A DNA stretch of 64,000 bases from Tethya wilhelma (GCA_964030475.1 CAXIPT010000001.1:23094776-23158775); one strand, 5' to 3'. Positions 47,669 through 59,579 are shown, counted from the stretch's first letter. The notes: a model not told the origin generated them from the letters alone. Numbers and translations are program-made.

Positions 47669-47857
47669 CCGCCAGCGGTAGCAAGCAAACGCCGCCAGCG
47701 GCAGATTTACAAGGGCCGCTGGCGGCAACTCGTAGTACCGCAGGCGGCGGACAAAAATATCACCGCTAGCGGCACTTCATTATACCGCGAGCGGCTCATC
47801 AAAATCCGCGAGCGGCTTATCAAAATACCGCGAGCGGAAGTGAAATACCGCTCGCGG
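47669..47857. repeat. Array of nine palindromic decamers CCGCNNGCGG at about 22-bp spacing
   Basis: Decamers start at 47669, 47692, 47716, 47738, 47763, 47785, 47806, 47828 and 47848 (intervals 20 to 25 bp). The central dinucleotides are CA, CA, TG, AG, TA, GA, GA, GA, TC. The spacers are AT-rich and mostly unrelated, so the decamer, not the whole unit, is what is conserved. A tenth imperfect site may follow at 47865. It lies about 570 bp upstream of the TATA box of the secreted-protein gene. Confidence 0.85.
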
Positions 47858-48423
47858 ATTAAAGCAGCGGTGGCGGGGGGCGGATGGTACTTCTCGGCCA
47901 CCATAGTAAGCTTTAGGCCTTACATGCTATTGGTAATCAGCCTAAAAGAGCTTCTGAGCAAGTGTGATGGCTTAACTTTGTCTTGCTAGATTTTTATGGT
48001 GATAAACATTTTGTATTGTGTCTATGGGGCAGTCGGCCCATTCCTACTGTACGTACTACTGTACGTATGATAATATTTTACCTTTCTCTGAAAAATTATT
48101 AGCTTGAACATTTTAGCTTGAACATTTTGATGATATAATTGGTATTGTGTCATCAGCAAACCAACCTTGAGATCAATAGTTTTTCTCCTCTCTTAATTTA
48201 TAATTCAATTAACTTATTAAGTCTTTATTAATAGCTCATCTTAGTTGCTCATGAAAAAAGGGCCACAAAAGCTTAAGTTCTGTACGTACTACTTTGTTTG
48301 AAAACAAGGCACTATATATTATAATACTTGAATGTTTTCAGTAAATCTTATTAAGTGATAGGAACAAATTAAAGTTGGAAGCAATATTGTGACCAATTCT
48401 GTTAAAGAACATTCTCAAGAGCC

Positions 48424-48431
48424 TATATAAA
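48424..48431 (+). promoter_or_regulatory. TATA box of the secreted-protein gene
   Basis: TATATAAA lies 113 bp before the ATG at 48544. A start of transcription near 48455 would give a leader of about 90 nt. Confidence 0.65.
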
Positions 48432-48543
48432 CAGCTAGGTTCATCAGATGACTCAGCTAGAAGTCAAGTCTCGACGGATTAAAATCTCGTACCAATTTGA
48501 AACTCATCAATTCAACAATCGTAACATAGATTAGTACAAAATA

Positions 48544-48996
48544 ATGTCTACTGGAAACTACAAGTGGTTTGGATCAGTTGCAATGGTCATTTTGCTTGCT
48601 TACACTGAAACTCAAGCTCAGCTGTGGTGGCCTATAGATCGTACATCTATTGGAGAGTTTGACTTAAGCACAGCCGGTACAATTTCCTTTGATCTTCCTA
48701 TGTCTGAAATTCCAGATGGAGCAGACGAGTTACTTGTGTTTGTTGCTGCTAAAGGAGGATATGCCCCTAAAGTTGGTGACATATTCATTAAGATTTATAC
48801 TCAAATAATGAACTTGGATAAACCAATAAGATTTGAAAAGTACCTTTACATGTTTCCATATCATCAAAGTGCAGTCAACACCGTTACTGAAAACATATGG
48901 TTCCCAATGCCAAAAGATGGGAAAATCTATGTTGAAATTCCAAAAACAAATTCTGGTAACAATAACGTTCGACTATTTCTAATTGGATGTCGCTAA
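48544..48996 (+). CDS. Small secreted protein, 150 residues, single exon, complete
   Basis: A signal peptide is clear: MSTGNYKWF, a hydrophobic core (SVAMVILLAY) and a likely cut after TQA at about residue 25 or 26. The mature part (about 125 residues) begins QLWWPIDRTSIGEFDLS and contains ADELLVFVAAKGGYAPKVGD, FEKYLYMFPYHQSA, NIWFPMPKDGKIYVEIP and a C-terminal LFLIGCR. The alternating hydrophobic pattern suggests an all-beta extracellular fold. Only one Cys is present in the mature part, so no disulphide core. The ATG is chosen because it follows the TATA box and starts the signal peptide. AATAAA at 49064-49069 follows the stop by about 70 bp. No lesions. I do not recognise a named family. 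Confidence 0.85.
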   Translation: MSTGNYKWFGSVAMVILLAYTETQAQLWWPIDRTSIGEFDLSTAGTISFDLPMSEIPDGADELLVFVAAKGGYAPKVGDIFIKIYTQIMNLDKPIRFEKYLYMFPYHQSAVNTVTENIWFPMPKDGKIYVEIPKTNSGNNNVRLFLIGCR

Positions 48997-49063
48997 AGTT
49001 CAAGAAAGTCACAACTGGCAAGCATATAACATTATCATTTTTATTATAATGTGAAATGAACTA

Positions 49064-49069
49064 AATAAA
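49064..49069 (+). terminator. Poly(A) signal AATAAA of the secreted-protein gene
   Basis: AATAAA about 70 bp after the stop codon, at the expected distance for a short 3' UTR. Confidence 0.6.
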
Positions 49070-49160
49070 TTACATGAGGAACTATAGGAACACTGATAAT
49101 TAAGGAACTGCATGAGTCTTATATAGAATGCTGCATGAGTTATTTTCTCTCTTTTTTTTN

Positions 49161-50582
49161 CCTTCCTTAAAGTTTGTTTCACAGTCTGAAATTTTGATTG
49201 AAGTATACCTGACGAGTTCAAGCGTATTATGTGTTCAGTGTTAATGGAGAATGTAGCCTCAAGGATATGAAAGTGCGTATGTTTCGTATACATCTTATGA
49301 CACTTCTTTACCAATACTATCATCTTGTGGAATACAAACTGTTTGAGTCAGAGTGAAAATACTTGATACAAGCATCCAAATCTGCAATCTCCCACCCTCA
49401 TCTCCAAAAGCCTCCAAGAAGAAAGGAAAAGCAGTTCTCAAGAAGAAGATCACCAAGGAAGATCGAGAGTTGTCCCTGCTGAAGAACCATCGTCTCCTCA
49501 ACCCCCCAAAATTGTCGCAACAAAGTTATGTGATAAACAAGTGAGTTTCACAAATGATTTGGAGTCTTTGGAATACCTGAAAATGTCCGATGTGACTGAT
49601 TCATTATAGGGTGAACACAGTCGACCAGTTAACCTTGTTCAAGGGTATGTTTTGTGTGTATTTATCCTTGAATAGTGTTTATTTGCATTGTGGACATACA
49701 CACATATCAGGGACACAGTCATTATAATTATTGAAAGATGATGTCCAAGTAGCTACTGCAAGCTTTGTGAAGTGCACAGATGGTAAACATATAAAAATTA
49801 ATGAACGTTATCTTGATTATGATATTTGAATATTGTTTTCTTTGGATAGACATGTTCTCACAAGTGACTCAAGAAAAACCTTCCAAAATGCACTTCCAAT
49901 TTGCACCTATACAGGCAGGTTGAAGGGAGAGGCACACTCAAAGAATTTGATGTAAGAATATTATGCTCACATTATTTTTGATATTAATATCAAAACTTAT
50001 TTGATTTAATTTCAGCAAGGCGATGAGTTTCTCTGGAAGAACATTGCCAGAAAGGTGCGTCGCGGAACAAGAGTCAAGAGCTCTGTCATGAGACTTTACC
50101 ATGGCGAATGAACACGTATATATGCATAGCTAGTAACATTTGACTCAGACTTTCATCAACAGGTATATGTACTCAATCTATGTTATCACTTAATCATTTA
50201 TGTATGCTGTCACCTGTATTTATTATGATGGGTCTCTCTGATTTGATTTTATATTTATAATACCCCAACCTATGTTAAATGTTGATTTTTGAAGTGATTT
50301 ATAACAATAAAATTTTGTTGATTATAAGAGCAAAATTATACCCTGTGCATGTATGTGGTATAACATTTTAATACTTAAGTCAGACCTTAATAAGACCATT
50401 GTATCACAAAAGTATCTTAATATTAAGAACATTTTCTGCATTATTCAACCAATATAAGACATGTTTCAGCATAATTCATTCAACCGTAAGACAATTAGGT
50501 AAGACTAAATTCATACATAATTCAAACAAGCTATCGAGACATTATTAAGACACGATTGAGATATCTTATGGCAGTAGTGTTC
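49161..50582 (+). pseudogene. Right arm of the inverted duplication; degraded gene copy
   Basis: Reverse complement of 43632-45056. Compared with the left copy it has an extra base in the exon near 49230, a loss in the VNTVDL exon (CTGGTC missing near 49625), altered sequence near 49505-49535 and a loss in the last exon (GAAGACCTCCAACATT shortened near 50037). It therefore cannot make the same protein. It begins exactly after a single N at 49160 and ends at the first base of the Death-domain exon region. Confidence 0.8.
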
Positions 50583-50583
50583 G

Positions 50584-51310
50584 TTGGCACGAGACTTCAC
50601 ATCAAGCATAGCATCCTTAGGAGAATTGAGTTGGATCATAAAAGAGATGGTATTGAACGCTGTCTCCAGGAGATGTTGGTGTACTGGTGTGACAACGATA
50701 GGAACGCATCTGTTAAGAAACTAGCAGATGCTCTTCATGAGGCCAATTATGGAAGACTGGCAAGACAGATACGACAGAACTACAATGTCCATTCAAGTCA
50801 AACAGGTACACCACTACACAATCTGTATTTGTTTATGTGTGTCTAATTTTTCTTATTGAAATTTATACAGCAGAAATGTTTGAAATTATAGACCCTCAGA
50901 GCCCAAGTGAAAGAAAACTGGTTAACAAAATGTGTGAGATTACAGAATCAGATAAAAATCTTCAAAAAGAATATGCAGACTTTGTGAGGAAACTTAACAA
51001 GATTCTTGTAGATAATGAGGTGTCTGTTGATGATGCTATCTTTGTCATTAAGCCAGAGCTAACAGACGAGAGTGCTCTCACTAGTGACATGCAAGAAGCT
51101 GTAGACACACAGTCATTTTTAATTGCTCTGTGCAGCACACAGTCATGGTACAACTTTGATATTATAGCAAGTCTTGCACTCAATCTTGGAGGAGATGAAG
51201 GAAAGAAATTAGTGGAGTCTTATGAGTCAAAGCTAAAGGTACATCTTGTGAACAGAAAGAAGTTATACCGGTACCATGGCAGAATAAAAACACGTCGTTT
51301 AGTGATCAAG
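50584..51310 (+). CDS. Death-domain protein, partial (two exons)
   Basis: Exon 50584-50805 reads VGTRLHIKHSILRRIELDHK, ERCLQEMLVYWCDNDRNAS, KLADALHEANYGRLARQI and ends in a GTACAC donor. Exon 50871-51310 (acceptor TTTATACAG) continues AEMFEIIDPQSPSERKLVNK, EITESDKNLQKEYADFVRKL and QSFLIALCSTQSWYNFDIIA to TRRLVIK with a GTAAAT donor. The join (G|CA) is in phase. The first block fits a Death domain (Ile-Glu core, W at the CxxEML..W position), a homotypic adaptor module. Its first helix is missing because the duplication arm ends at 50582. The second exon is helical with no recognised domain. Further exons are not found; an N lies at 51347. Confidence 0.65.
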
Positions 51311-54300
51311 GTAAATGAAAAACCCGAACCGTCTTTAAGAGAGAAANTAATATATCAGACTACTTCTTTTTCATTTTATAATATCACAAATAGTTCAATT
51401 GCTCTTCTATTCATATACTAGCTGTAAAACCAGTTGGCTAAGCAGTGGAATAAAGTTTTAGTATAAGACAGGCAAATCTAGAGTTGAACACTAAATAATG
51501 AAGTAGTCATGTGCCAAAATTGAGACAAAAAATGGAATAAGTTAAATTACCTGTACACTTAGTCTAGTCTAATCATGCGTATGGTAGTACTATAGTAGAA
51601 ATGGGTCAACAGTATTCTCAACTTGACAGGCAAGAAGGAAAAAATTCACTAGCTGTGCAGGTCATTTTTCATCTCGTACGTACCGTATATATATCATATT
51701 AACTAAAAAAATGCAAACAAAATTGTGATTTTTTTTGAGTGGCCGTTTAAATGCAAATAAAAATTACAAAAGTGTAAAGCAAGAATTTTGTATAGATATT
51801 AAACAATGGCGACACAGAAGTGAGCAAAAAGGCAAGCCTAGAACAAAGTTGAGAGCTCGAACTTTGTATGAAAATAAACTAAACTATGTGTAGAACATTT
51901 CTTGAGGCGAACAAAATTCAGAGCTTATCTTGGTTTATCAGAGCGCTACTCTTCCTATGGTACTAGTACAAAATCTTGTTATGTCCTCCCATTGCTGGCA
52001 ATGCAATGAAATCATTTTTTCGGATCAAATGTGGCTCATTTGTCTAAAATGAACTGAAAATGTTGGTTGAACCCTGTGAACCCGAATCCATACTTGTGAG
52101 AAGATGGACTAAAATCGCCTCTCACACACAAACGGTAAGTGTAAACATCTCTGCACTTGCTTACATTATAACCAGATGTAGCTATATTAATGTTTATCAA
52201 GTACAGGGGTGAAAATGTTTGTCGCAAAAAAAGTGTCACGCAATCTTTTGGCCTAGTGTTTACCTGCAAAACTGAAATTACTACTGGTCCAGTGATGTTT
52301 CATTGTCTGGCATTGATTCTGATATATATCCATTCGAAGTCATGAAGTTGCTGTATCATGTGAGCACCTTTACTGTTCACTACACTGTAGCTATATGCCC
52401 CTGTTAAACTATGCATTGTCATTTCATGCATGTATTTGTGGTGTAGTACCCTACTGAGCTTATACATCAGTCGATGTTATAGTGACCTACCATGCACTCC
52501 TAGATGGCCATGGCCTTGTGCCCAGGCTCTCAGAGCCTGTACACAAGAACAAGTCTTAGTCAGGTTTGAGGTAGTCTTCCATTGTAGCTAGCAGTTTACT
52601 GTACTTGAAGTTGCCAAGCCAATATTGATGATGAATGGCTATCTATTTTTATATTGTACAGGTTCATCATTGGAATGTAGACCTAATGTATGACAACAGG
52701 CTTGATGTGATCATGAACACATAGCAGAATACTCTCTACATCCAAAGAAATATTGTCATCTAGCTAGAGTTGCTATGTTTTTGATGCTGCATGCAATGTA
52801 TGAACTTTACACTTTTGTAGTCCCCATAAAATTTATATGCAATTTTTGGGTTGCTTGAAATCGTGTAAACTAAATGCGTGCACAAGTCCAAACTACGTTT
52901 GCAGTTCAACCATTACCTCCTCTTTTTGTGTTCCAAGTTCATAACTGTGTTGTAAAAAATAATGTCTGGGGATAAAGTGCAAGAAGGTCTTGGTAAAGAT
53001 CGTCAACTGTATGTAAAGTGAACACTGTCATTGAGTCCTAATTTTAACAAGTTTGTGAAGTAGATACATAGGTCTTTCCATGCAGAAGAGTTTAGAAAGC
53101 TAGCTAAAATACTTTTTATGATATGGATGCATGAATATAATTACAATGAAAAATCGTTTGTAGTTCACTGTGGCCGAAATCCTGCAAATAAAATTGTATG
53201 GTGACACATGGACTTATGGTACATTGGCGTAGTGACTTGCTAGTCAACACTTCCCTATAATCACTCAGCTTGACTTTCCTTTGTTCCCTCTTCTCTTCTC
53301 ATCAGGTCTAAGGCTTGGACAAAAAATGTATAATTATACTTAGCTCAATTCTGATTAGTCTTTCAGTCCTACCAATAATCTTGGTACCATGAACCCTCAA
53401 CTCTACAAGAATGATGTTTGCTGTTGTGGTGGTGGTGTACTCAGGTATGTTGAGGCAAAACAGCTGCTCAAACTACTCAAATATGCAAGAAACTTATGAG
53501 AAAGAGCACAACTTATGGAAAAAGTATCTTGTATTTTCGTAAGAATTTTGAAATGTGTATGTTTGTGATTAGTGTTTACACAAATGTTGCTATGGAAATG
53601 CTGTCAACAACAGACTATAATGAATTTTAATTATCCTTGATTTGTCTAAACTATATATACAATGTTGACCCGGAATCTTTATGCAGTTATGTACTTACCA
53701 GTTAGCAGTTAGCTGCCTAATTATTAAGTATTCATCTGTCCCTCGAAGTAGACATGAAACAGCAGGACAAAACTTTTAGGTGGCTTCACATTCTTTACTT
53801 AGCATTAGAAACCATATATCCATCAATATTCGGTTCTGCTCACGAAGCTCTTAATTTGAAGCTCTTAATTTAACAGCTCTTAATTTAAACAAAATTATTA
53901 TTAGTTAGTATCACATGAGTGCACAAAATATGCTCTGCAGATAAAATTAATGGTGAGGTGCTTAAGTTTTGAGCACACTAAACTTAAACTTAGCAATTTA
54001 ATATCTGTTGTGTACACCCTCGTTACATATTCAAAAAAATTAATTTATAGATCTTGTATATACTGAATCATGTTATAGTTACTTGTATTGCTGAAGAATT
54101 TTTTTAACAAGATTTTTCTGGTCCAAACACACCCACATCAAACAATTGAATTAATGTGGGTAGTATTTGGTGGCAGGCATAATATATGAACACCAGATGG
54201 TTCTTGCTTACTTCCTTAAATTGTTTGAGTTGCAGCAGGAGCTGTCAGGCATGTGTTTCATATGTATTTGTTGTTTCTTGATGGTCATTACTCCCACCAT

Positions 54301-54700
54301 TAATAAAGTGAGTTGCATCTTCCATCCATCCGCTTTCACTGATGCCGTTGCAAGCACCAGCTGAACAAACCCTTCATTGTCCATGTAGAGTAAAACGTTT
54401 TCTTTTGTAAACAAAATGGTGATACCGGCTTGATCCATTCCCACAGTAATGAATTGGTCATTTGATCCACTTTATGTACAGCATACACACCCTTTTCAGC
54501 AAGAGTTTTCTTGCTTGTCACTCTGAGACACAGAAACCACTTTCATCACAGTTCCCGTATCCTATGATTGCAATCACTAACAAAGCTTTAATTGTACATC
54601 ACAAAAGAATTTTTCAACTTGGTCAAACCAATTTGAACTGTATTGTGGTTGGCACATGGAACTCTGGATGCTGAAAGATGTTGTGGTTTCCTCTTGCATT
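51311..54700. other. No gene seen
   Basis: AT-rich sequence. A 25-bp motif near 51498 (ATGAAGTAGTCATGTGCC) recurs at about 41989. No exon with splice and frame support was found. Confidence 0.4.
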
Positions 54701-54710
54701 GTTTTTTCTA

Positions 54711-54838
54711 GGAATGAAATGCAAGACTCAGAAGAAAGGAAACTTTCTTTAGAGAGTGCTAGTGCTGTTGCAGCTGTCAAGAGCGATGGTCTATTAGAGG
54801 AGCAGCACAATGATTCAGCATCCCAAAATCAAACTTAG
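54711..54838 (+). CDS. Possible last exon of an unrecognised gene
   Basis: After a TTTTTTCTAG acceptor the plus strand reads NEMQDSEERKLSLESASAVA and EEQHNDSASQNQT-stop. Its composition is protein-like and acidic. No upstream partner exons were located, so support is weak. Confidence 0.3.
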
Positions 54839-57800
54839 AAGCTTACTGCAGAAGAAAAAAACACACAGTTAATTATGAGCTTGTTTAATGTGTAAATCAT
54901 ATCCCAAATTGGATTTGTACGTCATCTCACCACACAGCTGTATAAACAATCAGATTTTTAATCAAGCCTAGCATGTTGATAGACACAACAACTTACCTGA
55001 CAATTAAGTCACATATCTTTCTTCAACTGATGCACAATTTAGTATAATCCCAACCAACTGTATTGTGGAAAATAGAAATTATCACAACTTGTCAAAACCT
55101 ACAGGAGCTTGAATTCGGGATATATCATGTGCAAGGTAATTACTGATTTTCTCAGTGCATCTCCTAGACCTAATCCTTTCCATGGAGGTATACCAGGGCT
55201 GGATTGGTGGGCATACAATAGAATATTTGGATGAATAAAGACACAGGTAAATGATATGGGAGTATAAAAATGAGGAGAGAAGAGAAATAGATAGCTTCAA
55301 GGTTTCAGTGAATAGGTTTGAGCATATAGCATGAATTGAGCTATATGAACTCAAGAATCGCAATCATTACGATACATATTCCATAATTACCGGGAATTCC
55401 CTCTTGATCTAAAATACTATTATAGTTAGATACACATAATGTCATGTCCAAGTCTGAGGAGAAAATGAAGGCTCAATTGGAATTACATGAGACAGTTTGT
55501 TTATGAAGCTTGCATTAAGAAGTCAAATTTTGACTTGAGTCAGATTCCATCCAGTATTATTGATTTGTTCACAACCAGTGTAGTAAAAGTGGATGAATCG
55601 TGATTTGTTGTAAGTGAATGAAGTCTTAGAGTGAAATAGCAATTGGTACTAATCTCAGTACTGTTTGCGGTTGTATAGTTTGACATTAAACAAAATTAAT
55701 CAGAATCAGTATGACTTTTGAACTGAGTGGCTTCAATTGTAATGGTTTTCAACAGTGGCAATATTTCCGAAAATAGAGTTGCCCCATACAGTTGCGATCT
55801 ATTCTGAATTCAATTAACTGCCATTTTTTGTGTAAGAGTGTAGTTTAGTGACTCTGAATGTGATAAATGGGATTTCATAGAAATGCCTGGTTGATTAGAT
55901 AGCGTGTGATAGTTAGCTAGCAAGTTAGATACATCACATGAATGAGTGAGCCTAACAAGGATGGGATGATTTCTTTCTTCAGTGTGTTTGCTCAGTCTCT
56001 GGCTGATATTTGAGGGCATGTGTCTGTGACTGATCGCATGCTTGAACCTGGGTTTCCCCTCCTTGCTTTCTTCAACCCCATAGAAATATTGAAACCACTT
56101 TTTTCTTTGGTAGTGTGACTTAATTTTCTGGTCTGTTGAAACACTTTTATCACAAAGAGTATTGTTTTTATATGCTTGCATCTTTACTGAAGCAATGAAA
56201 ACAGCAGCAAAAACAGATACAGAGTTTAAAAAAGATTACTTTTGAATGATCATTGGATGCACACTGGTGACACCGGTGTGGGGAATATAATATTATGATC
56301 TACGCCATATGAATGCAGAAGATGAAGTCTTGCTGTTCCTTTCAAGTTGAAATTCCTCAAGAATAGTCCTTTTCGTTTAGTAGAAAGTATTTTGTTTCCA
56401 TTTGAAGTGAACGTGACGTCATGCGTGGACTGCCAAAAATGCTACTTTGGTCATGTGCACCAAAATACAAATTCTGCAATGTTTGGACTGCCACGTTCTT
56501 ACCGTATCTCTAAATAATAGATCTGCCAGAGTAAATTTTTAACAATAACAATGTTTTCTTATCTTTAGCATTTATTCCAAATCCACAGCACTTACTGGTG
56601 CCAGGATATTCAGGCGCTAACAAAGTAGGTTTCTAGCAACTAAAGTCCACAAGAAAAGAAGCTTTTAGATAAGACTAAGTCTAATATACATCTACAAATA
56701 TACAAAACCATTTATTCTTACCTATAGAGCTCAATACAGATTGTTTCAGCTCCGTTTAGTAGCGCATGAATATCTCAGCACCGGTAAGTGCTATTAATTG
56801 ACTTTGAAAAACCGTTAACACAGTGTTTTGTTCAGAGTTTACTTTTGTCATCACATGCACCACAGGTAGCAATACAAATCGCCAATATTTGAATTGCTAT
56901 GAAGGCCTTGTGCTTACCTTATCTCTAAATGAGAATGTAGAAAATTGGCAGTATGGAAGTGAATAATTCCATTCTTAGGCCTCTTAAATGAAAAGGACTA
57001 TTGCTCACCTTATTGGGTAGTTTTTCTAATAATAATCTTAAAGTTTCTCAACCAATATATGTACCTTTTCTAAACATGCATCGTTCCCAAATAACGCCCG
57101 GTCTGGACCCAAACACTCCACTTTGAATTGCGTTTTCAAAACGTTGCGTTTCCGGTTTGCGTTTTGGGTGTTTCAGTGTAAACGCAATCTGGAAACGCAT
57201 ATAAAACAATGCTTTTTGCTGTAAAAACGTTTCTCAGTGTAAACGAAGCCTAAGTATCATGCAGATTACTTCAGATGTGAGGACAATAGCACTGCTGATC
57301 TAATTAAGAGCTATATGGAACAGCAATGGGGTACCCTAGTGACTACTAGAAAGAGAGTACATGTGAAATAGAATGGAACTATTGTGTTGGCTACAGTGGA
57401 TTCCATTTCATTTGTCAAAAAAGCTTCTATTTTTTGGCCACTGCTAAAGCAATTTTAAGGTTTTCTACTAATCTTGTGAATGTCAATTTAGATTTTACTA
57501 AGTAAACTTATAATTATGTGATCCTTGTTGTCTCTGAGTCCTCTTGGTTGTGTGTCATTTTGTTGAGTGTATATATATGTTTTGTGTGTTGATTGTACTG
57601 TCTCCCTCTCCCTTTGCACCTCCTGTTGATGTGTTTTACAAGTATAATTACAATTTCACTGCATTCGTTATTGTGTAAACAGACTAAACGCATAGAAACC
57701 ACGTGGAAATCATGTGAAAATCATGAAAATCATGAGTTCAACTACAAGCTGAAGCCATGACTGAAAAAACCCAGAAAGCTTAGGACATCTGCTAGTGTTT

Positions 57801-58540
57801 CTGCTAGCAACTCAAGCTTCAATCCACCAGTGTTCCAGCACATTAGTAGCTCCTTTTTTAGTAATAGCTATACGTTTTATCGTGTCCTACAGGCTGACCC
57901 TTATTGATAGTGGACCCACTGGTTAATATGATATAATTGCCCTTTCTCAGTGCCTGTTGTGTCACACATCTACCATGTCACTGTATTCCTGTTTGTGCTA
58001 TAGCAGCTGATATATGTGTGGGACAAAAACAGGTCATCAATACTTTCTTTGGTACCTAGATTCCTGGCAAATCAATGTGAGCTTGAAAGTCGGTCTAAAT
58101 CAGCCATATGCAAGGTGGAAAAAGTTAGCCAATTTTTGCTGCCACAGGCCAACTGTTCATGCAGCAGACTGCTCATTCTGAGTTACCTAATCCCTCTACT
58201 TCAATGAACTTTTTTAAAGCTTGAACTAAGCCTTCAATGTGTCAACATGGCATGTATAGCTGACATTGACATCATCAAACAGCAAGTAATAGATAAGTCT
58301 GATATACTGTGTTCAATTGCGGAAAAAAATCTTCAAGTTGTAAAATTTAAGTAACCAGCCAAACAATGCACGTACGCTATTCTAATTGCTGTACCGATGG
58401 GTCAAACCCTAAGAATTCTAGCAACTGTTCACCATCACCACTATTATAGGACGAACACTTAATAAGCAGACATTATGGCTTTTAGTTTGTGCATCTGTTT
58501 GTGTAGCTGAGCACTATTGCCAGATTCAAGTCCAACTGTA
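54839..58540. other. No supported gene; repeat D copy 2 and GTAAACG repeats
   Basis: The segment 56385-56545 matches 27715-27890. The segment 57110-57255 holds repeated GTGTAAACG and GCGTTTT motifs typical of MITE remnants. A minus-strand open frame at 55810-56181 (123 codons) has no splice, signal or family support. Confidence 0.45.
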
Positions 58541-58542
58541 CA

Positions 58543-58990
58543 AATATTCCCAGTACGGTAGTACTGGGTACATAGGAATGGCATGGATGGCCCACTAGTG
58601 CAATACAAAGATTCACGCGAATAACTCTGCAAAAACTGAGTGCTTGCCACTACAAGGCTTTTCAAGCTACTATTTAGCTCATTTTCTTTCCAACAAGCCC
58701 AAAAACATGGCCTAAAACCATCGCAAAAGTACCAAACCTCCAATTTTCTCCATCTTCTTCTTCTTCTTCTATCATGGCTCAACTTTTCTCAAAGACTGTT
58801 CACTTTTAGAAGCTGATTCTTGAACGAATAAACTTGGTATCTTTGTCTTCATGTGCTTTTGGTATCGTTTTTCTGTGTCTCTCGTTAGGTGGCTATATAA
58901 TAGCTACTTGAAAATTTCAAATTGACGACCCTTTTCCAGATATAAGTGTGCGTTATTTGGAATCTGAATATTCGCTGCCTGCCTGCTTTA
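58543..58990. repeat. Repeat A, copy 2
   Basis: It begins with the same AATATTCCCAGTACGGTAG hairpin end as 2813 and follows it for about 450 bp (AATAACTCTGCAAAAACTGA, TTCTCCATCTTCTTCTT, CTGATTCTTGAACGAA). Confidence 0.8.
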
Positions 58991-59288
58991 CCTGAAAATT
59001 TCTGGTTATGCTGAGCTCTCTGTAATCTTTCAGTCTTCAATATATTTAGGAGGTGAATAGACTACTTTAATGTTACACTTATTATCATTATCAGAAGATG
59101 AGTAAAGCTAGTAATTTTGTTGGATACACTCCAGCCTCCAGTGTTGAGATGCTTCACTTTACTGATAGCATACCAGTAGATTATACAAGCTATTATATTC
59201 ATGCTGATATATAGAGTACAAGTAACTACCGTATATATACACACAAACTCGAGCTCAAATGTGATTCATAGAATTATGAAAAAATGAG
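58965..59288. repeat. Repeat C, copy 2
   Basis: Matches 21480-21765 in the same orientation (GCTGCCTGCCTGCTTTACCT, GATGCTTCACTTTACTGATA, ATTATGAAAAAATGAGAACG). Confidence 0.75.
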
Positions 59289-59293
59289 AACGA

Positions 59294-59570
59294 ACAAGTA
59301 AAAAAAAAACGTTGGAAATGTAATGAGACATAGGAATGGCCAAATCGTAAAAAGAAAGCAAACAAGATGGAATGGCTGTTTGAGTGTGTAAAGAATTATT
59401 CCTATGGGCAACGCAACATGAGGGACTCAACATGGGAAGAGAGTACTACATGCAGCCCACACAGGAAGAATTCTGCACACACTCAAACAGCCATTCCATC
59501 TTGTTTGCTTTCTTTTTACGATTTGGCCATTCCTATGTCTCATTACATTTCCAATGTTTTTTTTACTTGT
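59294..59570. mobile_element. MITE family B, complete copy (277 bp)
   Basis: The ends ACAAGTA...TACTTGT begin inverted arms of about 90 to 100 bp (CATTACATTTCCAA, AGGAATGGCCAAATCGTAAA, AACAAGATGGAATGGCTGT). The centre carries AGAGAGTACTACATGCAGCC. Target duplication is unclear. Four other copies or halves occur in the window. Confidence 0.9.
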
Positions 59571-59579
59571 ATATATAGT

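Noticed and set aside
47669..47857. CRISPR or bacterial operator array
   Set aside because: Eukaryotic context; 10-bp repeats with 10-15 bp spacers do not fit CRISPR.
47585..47989. 134-codon open frame across the palindromic array
   Set aside because: GC-rich palindromes remove stops on both strands; the translation is low-complexity and the opposite strand is also open.
55810..56181. 123-codon minus-strand open frame
   Set aside because: Possible gene, but no signal, splice, promoter or family evidence.
57110..57255. Complete MITE with GTGTAAACG ends
   Set aside because: Repeated motifs are present, but I could not find a matching inverted end or target duplication.
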